Assembly: GCA_002377855.1 (NCBI GenBank) | Contig: DFQQ01000038.1 | Span: 1 to 54,559, forward strand | Reading direction: 5' to 3' | Source of the DNA: Acidovorax delafieldii | GTDB taxonomy: Bacteria > Pseudomonadota > Gammaproteobacteria > Burkholderiales > Burkholderiaceae_C | DNA length: 54,559 bases | Part shown: positions 34,466 through 43,281 of the stretch, piece by piece | Position numbering within the stretch: the stretch's first letter is position 1 | How the letters are laid out: every line of letters starts with the position of its first letter | Notes under the pieces: model-generated | What the model was told of the DNA's origin: nothing | Seen by the model: only the letters and a program-made list of their open reading frames with translations | The model's database searches: none | Program-made: the position numbers and the translations under genes

Positions 34466-35089
34466 ATGACTACTCTGACGCTGTACTACACCCCCGGCAC
34501 CTGCGCGCAGGCCGTTCGCATCGCTTTGGAAGAAGCCGGGGCCGAGTACCAACTGGTGCGCGTGGATTTTGCTGCCGGCCAGCAGCGCACGCCCGAGTAC
34601 CTGGCCGTCAACCCCAAGGGCCGCGTGCCCGCGCTGGTGACTCCACACGGCACCCTGACCGAAACATCTGCGCTGCTGGCGTACATAGCGCAGTGCTTTA
34701 CTGCAGCGCAACTGGCCCCCGCCGATGCCCACGGCTTTGCGCGCATGCAGGAGTTCCACAGCTACCTCGCCACTACGGTGCACGTCGCCCACGCACACCG
34801 GCCCCGTGCCAGCCGCTGGGCCGACGAGCCAGAAGCCATTGCCGCCATCCAGCGCAAGGTGCCGCAGAACATGACCGAGTGCTTTGACCTCATCGAACGC
34901 CACTACTTCGCCGGCGCGGACCAGGGGCCATGGGTGATGGGCGGGCAGTACACCGTGGCAGACGGCTATCTGTTCACCATCGGCACGTGGCTGGAGGGCG
35001 ACGGCGTAGACATTGCCCGGTTCCCGAAGGTGTGTGCGCACGCCCAGCGCATGCGGGAGCGGCCGGCGGTGCAGCGCGCGCTGACCTGA
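34466..35089 (+). CDS. Glutathione S-transferase (beta-like)
   Basis: 207 residues. Thioredoxin-like N-domain: LYYTPGTCAQAVRIALEEAG with Cys13, the usual catalytic residue in beta-class GSTs, cis-Pro in KGRVPAL and glutathione gamma-glutamyl binding in LTETSALLAYIA. The C-domain is helical and ends RMRERPAVQRAL. It conjugates glutathione to electrophiles or reduces mixed disulphides. There is no clear Shine-Dalgarno, because a palindromic repeat lies immediately before the start. A strong terminator follows. Confidence 0.85.
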   Translation: MTTLTLYYTPGTCAQAVRIALEEAGAEYQLVRVDFAAGQQRTPEYLAVNPKGRVPALVTPHGTLTETSALLAYIAQCFTAAQLAPADAHGFARMQEFHSYLATTVHVAHAHRPRASRWADEPEAIAAIQRKVPQNMTECFDLIERHYFAGADQGPWVMGGQYTVADGYLFTIGTWLEGDGVDIARFPKVCAHAQRMRERPAVQRALT

Positions 35090-35105
35090 CGGGCCACCCA
35101 AAAAG

Positions 35106-35136
35106 AAAAGCCCCGCATTCTGAATGTGGGGCTTTT
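35106..35136. terminator. Bidirectional Rho-independent terminator
   Basis: AAAAGCCCCGCATTC (35106-35120) pairs with GAATGTGGGGCTTTT (35122-35136) over 15 bp with one G-T pairing, giving T-runs on both strands. It closes the GST gene and may also terminate transcription from the convergent binding-protein gene. Confidence 0.9.
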
Positions 35137-35294
35137 CATCTGGGCGGGGGGCTTGCGTTACGCACCACCTTTCACGTTGGGACTGTCGAAGCACTGCGCA
35201 CAGCTTCGGACAGGCTCAGCCCGAACGGGCGGCGGGTCGTCGACGCGCTGGTGTCCTCGTGAGATGCGCCGGATCGCCCCGGCGCTCTCACCCC
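35137..35294. other. Convergent intergenic region with REP-like inverted repeats
   Basis: It contains CTTCGGACAGGCTCAGCCC (35204-35222), resembling a REP-like sequence common in betaproteobacteria, and a 7-bp stem GCGCCGG/CCGGCGC (35266-35285). The latter could serve the minus-strand gene as terminator but lacks a T-run. No coding gene is supported. Confidence 0.5.
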
Positions 35295-36875
35295 TCAATT
35301 CACCTTCAGATACCGCCAGTCAATGCGGTTGTCCGCACGGTGAATCACATCGACCTTCTTGGTCGCAGCCCAAGGGATCACTTGGTTGTACAACGGGATG
35401 TGCGACACCAACTCGTGCTCCTTGATCAGCGCTTGCTCGATCAGGCCGTTGCGCGTGGGCGCGTCCGTTTCCTTCTTCACCCGCTCGATCAGCGCATCCA
35501 GTTGCGGATCGGAGAAACGACCCAGGTTGAAGTTGCCGTCGCCACCTGCACCGGGCGAGCGCACCAGCGACTGCAGGCTGTAGAACGCGTCGAACGTGGG
35601 CACGCCCCAGCCCAGCAGGTAGATGCTGGCCTCGTTGCGCTGGATCATCGGGAAGTAGGTCGCAAATGGCAGCGAGCGCAGCTTGGCTTTGACGCCCACC
35701 TTGGCCCAGTGCGAGGTGATGGCCTGGCACAGCTGCTCGTCGTTGATGTAGCGGCCTGCACTGCACGCAAAGTCCACTTCAAACCCGTTGGGGTAGCCCG
35801 CGTCGGCCAGCAGCTTTTGCGCGGCCTTGGGGTCGTAGGGCCAGCGTACGTCGGCCTTCTTGGTCCAGCCGTTGACCTGGTTGGCGATCAGCGTACCCGT
35901 GGGCTGCGCCAGGCCGCGCAGCACCACGCGCTGGATGGATTGGATGTCGATGGCCTGGTACAGCGCCTTGCGCACGCGCAGGTCCTTCAGGGGGTTCTTT
36001 CCCTTCACGTCCGAGCCGGGCAGCTCGTCGCGGAACTGGTCCAGGCCCAGGAAGATGGTGCGGTACTCCGGCCCCTCCAGCACCTGCAGATTGGGGGTTT
36101 GCTTGATGCGCGCAAGGTCCTGCAGGCTGGGGTCGATCACGAAATCAATCTCACCCGACAGCAGCGCCGCTGTGCGCGTGGCGTCGGCCTTGATGGGGGT
36201 GTAGACGATTTCGGTCAGGTTGGTGGGGTACTTGCCCTTGCCCCACCAGTTCGGGTTGGGCTCCAGCACCACGCGCTGGTCGGGCGTCCACTGCTTGAGC
36301 TGGTAGGGGCCGGTGCCCAGCGCATTGCGGTGGGCGTACGTTTCGTCCTTGGTCTTGATGTCCTTGGGCTCCACAGACTTGTTCTTTTCGGCCCACGCCT
36401 TGCTCATGATGCGCAGCTCGGTGAGCTGGTTCACCAGCACGGGGTTGGGCAGTTCGGAGTGGATGTCGATGGTGTACGCATCGACCTTTTCCACGCGGTC
36501 AATGCCCTGGGTGTAAACGGCAAAGTTCGAGCTTTTGGCCTTGGCCCGTTCCAGCGAGAACTTGGCGTCGTCGGCAGTGAACTCGCTGCCGTCGCTGAAC
36601 TTCACGCCACGGCGCAAGGTCAGGCGCAGCTGTGTGGGCTTGATCAGCTTCCACTCGGTGGCCAGCGAAGGCTCGGGCTTGAAGGTCTTGCTGTTGTATT
36701 CGACCAGCGTGTCGTACACCGCGCCGTGCATGGTGTTGTTCACGCCCACGTTCTGGGTGTGGATGTCCCAGGTAGAAATGTCTACCGATCGGGACCAGCG
36801 GAAGGTTTTGGCCTGCACGGCCAGCGGCAGGGCCGTGGCCACGGCGGCTGCCAGCAAAAGGGTCTTGAAACGCAT
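35295..36875 (-). CDS. ABC transporter periplasmic binding protein, peptide/opine type (SBP_bac_5)
   Basis: 526 residues with signal peptide MRFKTLLLAAAVATALPLAVQA and the family-5 solute-binding fold: ATEWKLIKPTQLRLTLRRGVKFSDGSEFTADDAKFS is the hallmark motif, and ALGTGPYQLKQW follows. Such proteins bind peptides, opines, glutathione or nickel for ABC uptake. No permease or ATPase gene is adjacent in the window, so it is an orphan here. It ends just after the convergent terminator region. Confidence 0.85.
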   Translation of the reverse strand: MRFKTLLLAAAVATALPLAVQAKTFRWSRSVDISTWDIHTQNVGVNNTMHGAVYDTLVEYNSKTFKPEPSLATEWKLIKPTQLRLTLRRGVKFSDGSEFTADDAKFSLERAKAKSSNFAVYTQGIDRVEKVDAYTIDIHSELPNPVLVNQLTELRIMSKAWAEKNKSVEPKDIKTKDETYAHRNALGTGPYQLKQWTPDQRVVLEPNPNWWGKGKYPTNLTEIVYTPIKADATRTAALLSGEIDFVIDPSLQDLARIKQTPNLQVLEGPEYRTIFLGLDQFRDELPGSDVKGKNPLKDLRVRKALYQAIDIQSIQRVVLRGLAQPTGTLIANQVNGWTKKADVRWPYDPKAAQKLLADAGYPNGFEVDFACSAGRYINDEQLCQAITSHWAKVGVKAKLRSLPFATYFPMIQRNEASIYLLGWGVPTFDAFYSLQSLVRSPGAGGDGNFNLGRFSDPQLDALIERVKKETDAPTRNGLIEQALIKEHELVSHIPLYNQVIPWAATKKVDVIHRADNRIDWRYLKVN

Positions 36876-36949
36876 AGGGAGTCACTCCAGGTCATTCAGT
36901 GCCCCTACTATGAACCAAGCCGCGCTCCCGCGTAACGAACTTATCGTTC

Positions 36950-37558
36950 TTAGCTTAGAGCCATGGCTACCGCCAGCGCCAGCATGGTGGCGGCCGTCAC
37001 CCCATCCAGCACCCGCCAGGCGCCCGGCGATGCGAACAATGGCGCCAGCCAGCGCGAGCCAAAGCCCAGGCTCAGGAACCACAGCGCGCTGGCGAGCGAG
37101 CCCCCCGCCGCAAAGGTCGCCCTGCCCCACATGGGGTAGGGGCTTGCCATTGTGCCCAGCAGCACCACCGTGTCCAGGTACACATGCGGGTTCAGCCAGG
37201 TCAGCGCCATCACCGTGATCACCGTGGTGCGCAGGCTGGCGCCCGGCCCATTGGCGGACACCAGCAGGTGGGCCGGCTTGAACGCACGTGTGGCGGCCTG
37301 CAAGGCATAAGCGGCCAGAAATGCCGCCCCCGCCCACCGCATGAACTGCCCCCATTCGGGCCGCGCAGCCAACACGCCGCCCATGCCCCACACGCCGGCC
37401 TGCAAAAGCACCACGTCTGACAAGGCGCACACCATCACCACGGGCAACACATGCTCACGGCGCAATCCCTGGCGCAGCACGAACGCGTTCTGCGCACCAA
37501 TGGCCATGATCAAAAGCGCGGTCGATGTGAAGCCGTGAAGGAAGGCGGTGGAACTCAT
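36950..37558 (-). CDS. LysE/ArgO-type basic amino-acid exporter
   Basis: 202 residues from ATG 37558 with six hydrophobic segments. LysE family signatures are LLIMAIGAQNAFVLRQGL at the start and TWLNPHVYLDTVVLLG in the middle. Family members export lysine, arginine or both across the inner membrane. It is divergent from an ArgP-like regulator, the usual arrangement, so export is expected to be induced by high basic amino-acid levels. Confidence 0.9.
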   Translation of the reverse strand: MSSTAFLHGFTSTALLIMAIGAQNAFVLRQGLRREHVLPVVMVCALSDVVLLQAGVWGMGGVLAARPEWGQFMRWAGAAFLAAYALQAATRAFKPAHLLVSANGPGASLRTTVITVMALTWLNPHVYLDTVVLLGTMASPYPMWGRATFAAGGSLASALWFLSLGFGSRWLAPLFASPGAWRVLDGVTAATMLALAVAMALS

Positions 37559-37657
37559 GGGAAGAATTGTCGGCACATCAACTGGTGCACGCCAGCTATA
37601 CTTTTTAACGATCCGTCAAAATCTCTAACCACTGGCGTCACGCTGCGCTCCCCCTCC

Positions 37658-38548
37658 ATGGCCCTCGACTCTGCACAGCTCAGCGCCTTTGCCGCTGTCA
37701 TCGACGAAGGCAGCTTTGAGCGCGCCGCCGCTGTGCTGCACGTCACGCGCTCAGCGGTATCTCAACGCGTCAAGCTGCTGGAAGAGCGCGTGGGCCAGGT
37801 GCTGGTGCGCCGCGCCACGCCCTGCACACCTACCGACGCCGGGCAGGCGCTGTACCGCCATGCGCGAGAGGTGGCCCTGAGCGAGGCGGATGCCCTCGCC
37901 ACCATTGGAGGGGGCCAACGCGGGGCCACTCGCCTGGCCATCGGGGTCAATGCCGATTCGCTGGCCACCTGGTTTCCTGCAGCTATGGCGCAGGCGGCCG
38001 ACGGCCAACCCATTACCTTCGACATCCATGTCGAAGACCAGGACCACTCGGCCAACCTGCTGCGCGAAGGCCGCGTGATGGCTGCCGTGACTGCCGACCC
38101 CCAGCCCGTGCAGGGCTGCAAGGTGCTTGCGCTCGGAATATTGCGCTACCGGGCCCTTGCCAGCAAAGCCTTCATACAGCGCCACTTTGCACAAGGCGTG
38201 ACTGCCGCCACGCTGGCTCAGGCGCCCATGTTGGTGTTCAACCGCAAAGACGCCCTGCAAAGCCGGTTTGTGCGACGCATCACCCGCCGCGCGTTAACGC
38301 CCCCGGTGCACTGGCTGCCCGAGGCCCACGCCTTCGTCACCGCCACGCGCGCTGGCCTGGGCTGGGGCATGATCCCCGACGCCATGCTGCAAAGCGACCC
38401 CAAAGCCGTCGCACTGCTGGAGCTGGTTCCCGGCAAACCGGTCGATGTGCCGTTGTACTGGCAGTACTGGCGGCTCAATGTTCAGGCACTCGCCCACATG
38501 ACCGCTGCCGTGCAAGCCCAGGCCTCCAGGGCACTGCCAGCGCGTTGA
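37658..38548 (+). CDS. argP: LysR-family regulator of the ArgP type
   Basis: 296 residues from ATG 37658. Winged helix AFAAVIDEGSFERAAAVLHVTRSAVSQRVKLLEERVGQVLV, then an effector domain with NADSLATWFPAAMAQ and VMAAVTADPQPVQGCKVLALG as in ArgP/IciA. ArgP senses arginine or lysine and activates the divergent exporter gene; 99 bp separate the two starts. An upstream frame extending to 37451 would overlap the exporter gene and is rejected. Confidence 0.9.
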   Translation: MALDSAQLSAFAAVIDEGSFERAAAVLHVTRSAVSQRVKLLEERVGQVLVRRATPCTPTDAGQALYRHAREVALSEADALATIGGGQRGATRLAIGVNADSLATWFPAAMAQAADGQPITFDIHVEDQDHSANLLREGRVMAAVTADPQPVQGCKVLALGILRYRALASKAFIQRHFAQGVTAATLAQAPMLVFNRKDALQSRFVRRITRRALTPPVHWLPEAHAFVTATRAGLGWGMIPDAMLQSDPKAVALLELVPGKPVDVPLYWQYWRLNVQALAHMTAAVQAQASRALPAR

Positions 38549-38677
38549 GGCTGTTCCGTCCGCAGTATCCAGACGCAGCTGCTAGCGGGCTACAACATGA
38601 GCTGCGCCCGCTCCCCTGCAGTAGTCCATTTGAAGCGCTAGCAGCCCGCTCCGGCTGCAATGCAGACAAGTTATGCT

Positions 38678-38691
38678 GTTACTTAGGTAAC
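38678..38691. promoter_or_regulatory. Small palindrome overlapping the cas1 ribosome-binding site
   Basis: GTTAC-TTAG-GTAAC is a perfect 5-bp inverted repeat. The weak Shine-Dalgarno AGG of cas1 spans its loop and right arm, ending about 5 bp before ATG 38693. It could be an operator or a start-masking hairpin. Confidence 0.35.
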
Positions 38692-38692
38692 A

Positions 38693-39745
38693 ATGCGTAC
38701 ACAGTCCATGCAACCAGTGACCGCGTCCGAACTCCGGACCATCCTGCATTCAAAGCGCGCCAATATTTACTATTTGGAGCACTGTCGGGTGCTTGTCAAT
38801 GGTGGCCGGGTGGAATACGTGACCGACGCCGGCAAACGGCAGCTGTACTGGAACATTCCCATTGCCAACACCACCAGCATCTTGCTGGGCACGGGGACCT
38901 CCATCACCCAGGCGGCGATGCGCGAACTGGCCAAAGCGGGCGTATTGGTGGGCTTTTGCGGTGGCGGGGGCACGCCGCTGTTTGCCGCCAACGAGATGGA
39001 TGTGGAAGTCGCTTGGCTTACGCCGCAAAGTGAATACCGCCCTACGGAATATCTGCAAGCCTGGGTGAAGTTCTGGTTTGACGATGAGCTGAGGCTAGCG
39101 GCTGCCAAGCAGCTACAACTGCAGCGGCTGAGCTGGCTGCCCTCGCAGTGGACCAGCCGCGCGCTGCGCGAAGCGGGGTTTAACGTGCCCACCGATGCGG
39201 TGCAGGCATTGCTGGCCCAGTTCAAGCCCATGGTGGCCAACGCGCCCGACATTACCGCCCTGCTCACCGACGAAGCCCGGCTGACCAAGGCGCTGTACAA
39301 GCTGGCCGTGCAAGCCTGCGGCTATGGCGACTTCACCCGTGCCAAACGGGGCAGCGGCACCGATGCCGCCAACCGCTTTCTGGACCATGGCAACTACTTG
39401 GCCTATGGTTTAGGGGCCACCGCCACCTGGGTGCTCGGGCTGCCGCACGGGCTGGCGGTGCTGCATGGCAAAACACGGCGCGGCGGCTTGGTGTTTGACG
39501 CGGCCGACTTGGTCAAAGACGCGATCATCGTGCCGCAGGCCTTTGTGGCGGCCATGCGCGGTGAGGACGAGCAGCAGTTTCGCCGCCAGTGCATCGAAGC
39601 CCTGACCCGTAGCGAAGCGCTGGACTTCATCATCGACCAGCTCAAGTCAATTGCCATAGACACCGCCCGCCTGGCGCAGCAGACAGCGACGCCTGCAGAG
39701 CCACCACCCACCTCTGTGCACACTCCGCACGGAGACGCCGCATGA
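38693..39745 (+). CDS. cas1: Type I-F CRISPR integrase Cas1
   Basis: 350 residues. Family features include ILHSKRANIYYLEHCRVLVNGGRVEYVTD near the N-terminus, metal-binding residues in the C-domain (TKALYKLAV, LDHGNYLAYGLGATATWVLGLPHGLAVLHGKTRRGGLVFDAADLVKD) and an unstructured C-terminal tail. Cas1 integrates spacers at the leader end with the Cas2 domain of the following protein. Start ATG 38693; ATG 38708 is an alternative. Its stop overlaps the cas2-3 start (ATGA), so expression is coupled. First gene of the cas operon. Confidence 0.95.
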   Translation: MRTQSMQPVTASELRTILHSKRANIYYLEHCRVLVNGGRVEYVTDAGKRQLYWNIPIANTTSILLGTGTSITQAAMRELAKAGVLVGFCGGGGTPLFAANEMDVEVAWLTPQSEYRPTEYLQAWVKFWFDDELRLAAAKQLQLQRLSWLPSQWTSRALREAGFNVPTDAVQALLAQFKPMVANAPDITALLTDEARLTKALYKLAVQACGYGDFTRAKRGSGTDAANRFLDHGNYLAYGLGATATWVLGLPHGLAVLHGKTRRGGLVFDAADLVKDAIIVPQAFVAAMRGEDEQQFRRQCIEALTRSEALDFIIDQLKSIAIDTARLAQQTATPAEPPPTSVHTPHGDAA

Positions 39746-42700
39746 ACGTGCTGTTTGTCTGCCAATGCTCCAAGCGTGCGCTGACGGAAACCCGCCGCAT
39801 CCTCGACCAATTTGCCGAGCGGCGCGGCGAGCGCACGTGGCAAACCCCCATCACCCAGGCCGGGCTGGACACCGTGCGCAAGTTGCTACGCCAGACAGCA
39901 CGCAAGAACACTGCAGTGGCCTGCCATTGGATTCGCGGGCGCGACCACAGCGAACTGCTGTGGGTGGTGGGCGACGCCAGCCAGTTCAACGACCAGGGTG
40001 CCGTGCCCACCAACACCACGGCCAGCAACGTGCTGCGCGCAGGCGATGAAAACGCTTGGCATCACCTGCCGCAGATGACCGCCCTGGCCGCGCTGGCAGC
40101 CCTGATGCACGACCTGGGCAAGGCCACGCAGGCGTTTCAAGACAAGCTGAAGAACCCCGGCCTGCGCGAGCGCAACCACTACCGGCATGAATGGGTGTCG
40201 GCGCGGCTGTTTCAGGCCTTTGTAGGGCAGGACGATGACGCAGGCTGGCTGCAACGGCTGGCGGCCTATGCCGACGCTGACACCGATGCGCAGGCACTGG
40301 AGGCGTGGCTGGACCATGCCGGCGGACGACTACTGCGCGACGGGCTGGATGAGCCCCAAGCCTCCCAGCATTTGCCTTTTGCCCAATTACCGCCGCTGGC
40401 CCAGGCGGTGGCGTGGCTGGTGTTCACCCACCACCGCCTGCCCTGCATGCCGGTCAAGCAATCCCAAGGCATAGAGGCTGAAGACCAGGAAGCCCCCCGG
40501 CACACCCACCGCCGCTTTGGTGCGCGCCCCAGTTTCATCAACACCAGCGAACTGGACGACGTGCTGCTGCGCATCAGCGCCGACTGGAATGAGCCCCGCG
40601 AAAGCGTGTCTGCTTCGACACTCGCCGCCCACTGGCACTTCCCGCACGGGCTGCCCGTCACCCAAGCCGCTTGGCGCAAGCAGGCCGCTCGCTATGCGCA
40701 CAAGCTGCAGGAGCTGTCGCAAACCGCCGGACAAGGCACGACGGTGCTGCACGACCCCTTTGCCATGCACGTTGCGCGCCTGTGCCTCATGCTGGCAGAC
40801 CACCATTACTCCAGCCTCACCGACGCAGCCCCACGCGCCCCGTACCTCAGCAAAGGTTACCCGCTGTACGCCAACACCCGCAGCAGTTACTATCAAAATA
40901 ATAGCTTCTCACGCTTGATGGATAAGCGCCAGAGCCCATTATTCAATCAATCTCTGGACGAACACCTGCTGGGCGTTCAAGCCCACGCCACGCTGGTGGC
41001 ACGGTCACTGCCCAGCCTCACGCGCAGCCTGCCCGCGCTCAAAAACCACAAGCCACTCAAAAAACGCAGCGCCGACCCGCGCTTTGCCTGGCAAGACAAA
41101 GCTGCGGATTTGGCCGCCAGCGTGCGCGCCCGCGCAGCGCAGCAAGGCGCTTTCATCGTCAACATGGCCTCCACCGGCTGCGGCAAGACACTGGGCAATG
41201 CCCGGGTCATGAACGCATTGGCCGACCCAGCCACCGGCCTGCGCTGCGCCTTTGCCATGGGGCTGCGCACGCTCACGCTGCAAACCGGGCGCGTGTTCCA
41301 GAACGACCTGCAACTGAGCGACGAGCAACTGGCCATCCAGGTCGGCGGTGCGGCCAGCCGGGCGCTGTTTGAATACTGGGAACAGCAGGCCGAAGCCACC
41401 GGCTCTGCATCCAGTCAGGCACTGCTGGACGAAGCGGGCACCGTGCTCTACGAGGGCAACGACCAGCACCCGCTGCTGCAGCGCCTGACCGACGACGCCA
41501 AAGCCCGTGCGCTGATTGCCGCGCCCCTGCTGGTGTGCACCGTAGACCACCTCACCCCCGCCACCGAAAGCCTGCGCGGCGGCCGCCAGATCGCGCCCAT
41601 GCTGCGCCTGCTGACCAGCGACCTGGTGCTGGACGAGCCCGACGACTTTGACATGGCCGATCTGCCCGCCCTCACCCGGCTGGTGCACTGGGCGGGCCTG
41701 CTGGGCAGCCGAGTGTTGCTGTCGTCGGCCACACTGCCGCCCGCGCTGGTGGAAGGGCTGTTCCTGGCCTACCGTGCCGGGCGCGCCGTGTACCAGTGCC
41801 ACCGCAGCGAGCGGCCCAGTGAGCCTGTAAACATCTGCTGTCTGTGGATCGACGAATTCCACCAAACCCCGCAAGACTGCGCTGACGGAGCCGCCTTCCG
41901 CGAAGCGCACAGCCAGTACGTGCACAAGCGCGTGGCCAAGCTGCAGCAGGCCGAGGTGCGGCGACTGGCGCAGATTGCGCCCCTGCCCAACACCTGGCAC
42001 GGCATGCAAGAAGCCGAGCTCCGCAAAGACTTTGCCCGCCTGGCGCTGGAACAAGCATGGCAACTGCATCAGCAGCCCCACAACCACAGCACCGACGCCG
42101 CCAGCGGCAAGCGCGTGAGCCTGGGCCTCATCCGCATGGCCAACATTGCTCCGCTGTACGACGTGGCGCTGGCGATGTACGCAGCCGATGCGCTGCCGTC
42201 CGAGTTGCACGGCCAGGTACGCGTTCACCTGTGCGTGTACCACTCGCAGTTCCCGCTGCTGCTGCGCTCGGCCATCGAACAGCAGCTGGACACCCTGCTC
42301 AACCGCCGCGGAGCCAAGGACGGCCACGACCCCGCGCTGCACCGCCCCGCACTGCGCGCCCTCATCGACGCCCACCCCGAGCCCCACCACCTGTTCATCG
42401 TGCTGGGCAGCCCCGTGACCGAAGTGGGCCGCGACCACGACTACGACTGGGCCGTGGTCGAGCCCTCGTCCATGCGCTCACTCATCCAACTGGCCGGGCG
42501 CGTGCGTCGGCACCGGCCTGGGGCCGTGGGCGGGGTGAACATGGTGGTGCTGGACAGCAACTTGCGGCACTTCAAAGACAAGAGTAAAGCGGCGTTTTGC
42601 AAACCAGGCTTTGAAATGGACCCGCAGCCGCCAGGGTCGAGCGACGCTGCACAGAACTTTTACCTGCACAGCCATAGCCTTCGCCAATTGATGACGCGCT

Positions 42701-43281
42701 TGGTCAAAGACGATGGACCGTGGGCAGTGGATGCCCAACCGCGCATTGAAGTAGCCACCGCGCAATACCACCCCCGCCGTCATTGGGCCGACCTGGAGCA
42801 CGAGCGCATGCGAGATGCCATGTTGCAACGCTCTGCGGCCAGCAAATACACCACCGCTCCCGAGCGCGCGGCCTTCCTGTTTTGGGCGCACCCCGGTCAG
42901 CTCTGGCTCACCGGCCTGCTGTCGCAGTTTCAGCGCTTTCGCTACGACCCACAGCCCCGCGACGACGTGGCCCTGCTGCCAGACGAAGAGGAAGAAACGC
43001 TGCAACTACACCGCGTGCAAGAGGGGGAGCGGCGCTACGACACGCTCTATGTGCCCATCCACCAAAGCCTGTGCCATCCGGTGCCCGCAGCGCAATTGGC
43101 ATCGCCCAGCGTATCGCCCTGGCCGCAGGTGGGCTTGATGGAGGAACTGGCTGCACTGGCAGATGCGCGGGGCTTGTCGCTGGAGCAATGTGCAGAACGC
43201 TATGCCACCGCCAGCCTGCCTGAATCGCAGGCGGGCTGGCGGTGGCACGAACAACTAGGTTTCAATCGAAAGGAGGGCTAG
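39742..43281 (+). CDS. cas3: Type I-F Cas2-Cas3 fusion (adaptation partner plus helicase-nuclease)
   Basis: 1179 residues. An N-terminal Cas2-like domain (MNVLFVCQCSKRALTETRRILDQFAERRG) is followed by an HD nuclease with MHDLGKATQAF (His123-Asp124). The SF2 helicase has Walker A STGCGKT (477-483), DEPDD box (631-635) and later motifs around SSATLPP and QLAGRVRRH. It degrades target DNA recruited by the Csy complex and joins Cas1 in adaptation. Residues about 383-405 (YYQNNSFSRLMDKRQSPLF) are encoded by an inserted dispersed repeat between otherwise familiar YPLYANT and LDEHLLGV. The last 25 bp before the stop are AT-rich and belong to the atypical segment continuing into csy1. Confidence 0.93.
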   Translation: MNVLFVCQCSKRALTETRRILDQFAERRGERTWQTPITQAGLDTVRKLLRQTARKNTAVACHWIRGRDHSELLWVVGDASQFNDQGAVPTNTTASNVLRAGDENAWHHLPQMTALAALAALMHDLGKATQAFQDKLKNPGLRERNHYRHEWVSARLFQAFVGQDDDAGWLQRLAAYADADTDAQALEAWLDHAGGRLLRDGLDEPQASQHLPFAQLPPLAQAVAWLVFTHHRLPCMPVKQSQGIEAEDQEAPRHTHRRFGARPSFINTSELDDVLLRISADWNEPRESVSASTLAAHWHFPHGLPVTQAAWRKQAARYAHKLQELSQTAGQGTTVLHDPFAMHVARLCLMLADHHYSSLTDAAPRAPYLSKGYPLYANTRSSYYQNNSFSRLMDKRQSPLFNQSLDEHLLGVQAHATLVARSLPSLTRSLPALKNHKPLKKRSADPRFAWQDKAADLAASVRARAAQQGAFIVNMASTGCGKTLGNARVMNALADPATGLRCAFAMGLRTLTLQTGRVFQNDLQLSDEQLAIQVGGAASRALFEYWEQQAEATGSASSQALLDEAGTVLYEGNDQHPLLQRLTDDAKARALIAAPLLVCTVDHLTPATESLRGGRQIAPMLRLLTSDLVLDEPDDFDMADLPALTRLVHWAGLLGSRVLLSSATLPPALVEGLFLAYRAGRAVYQCHRSERPSEPVNICCLWIDEFHQTPQDCADGAAFREAHSQYVHKRVAKLQQAEVRRLAQIAPLPNTWHGMQEAELRKDFARLALEQAWQLHQQPHNHSTDAASGKRVSLGLIRMANIAPLYDVALAMYAADALPSELHGQVRVHLCVYHSQFPLLLRSAIEQQLDTLLNRRGAKDGHDPALHRPALRALIDAHPEPHHLFIVLGSPVTEVGRDHDYDWAVVEPSSMRSLIQLAGRVRRHRPGAVGGVNMVVLDSNLRHFKDKSKAAFCKPGFEMDPQPPGSSDAAQNFYLHSHSLRQLMTRLVKDDGPWAVDAQPRIEVATAQYHPRRHWADLEHERMRDAMLQRSAASKYTTAPERAAFLFWAHPGQLWLTGLLSQFQRFRYDPQPRDDVALLPDEEEETLQLHRVQEGERRYDTLYVPIHQSLCHPVPAAQLASPSVSPWPQVGLMEELAALADARGLSLEQCAERYATASLPESQAGWRWHEQLGFNRKEG
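40887..40957 (-). repeat. Dispersed two-hairpin palindromic repeat inserted in frame within cas2-3, copy F
   Basis: On the plus strand the order is ACTATCAAAATAATAGCT, GCTTGATGGATAAGCGCC, AGAGCCCATTATTCAATC, the mirror image of copies A and C. It contributes about 20 residues to cas2-3 without breaking the reading frame. Confidence 0.85.

Noticed and set aside
35124..36935. A 603-residue open frame opposite the peptide-binding protein gene
   Set aside because: Antisense shadow. The minus-strand frame has a signal peptide and the family-5 binding-protein signature; the plus-strand frame has none.
38574..38651. Inverted GCTGCTAGC segments upstream of cas1 as another copy of the dispersed repeat
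   Set aside because: Only 9 bp match in inverted orientation, and the ordered ATCAAA/AGCGC/AGCTAT pattern is missing.
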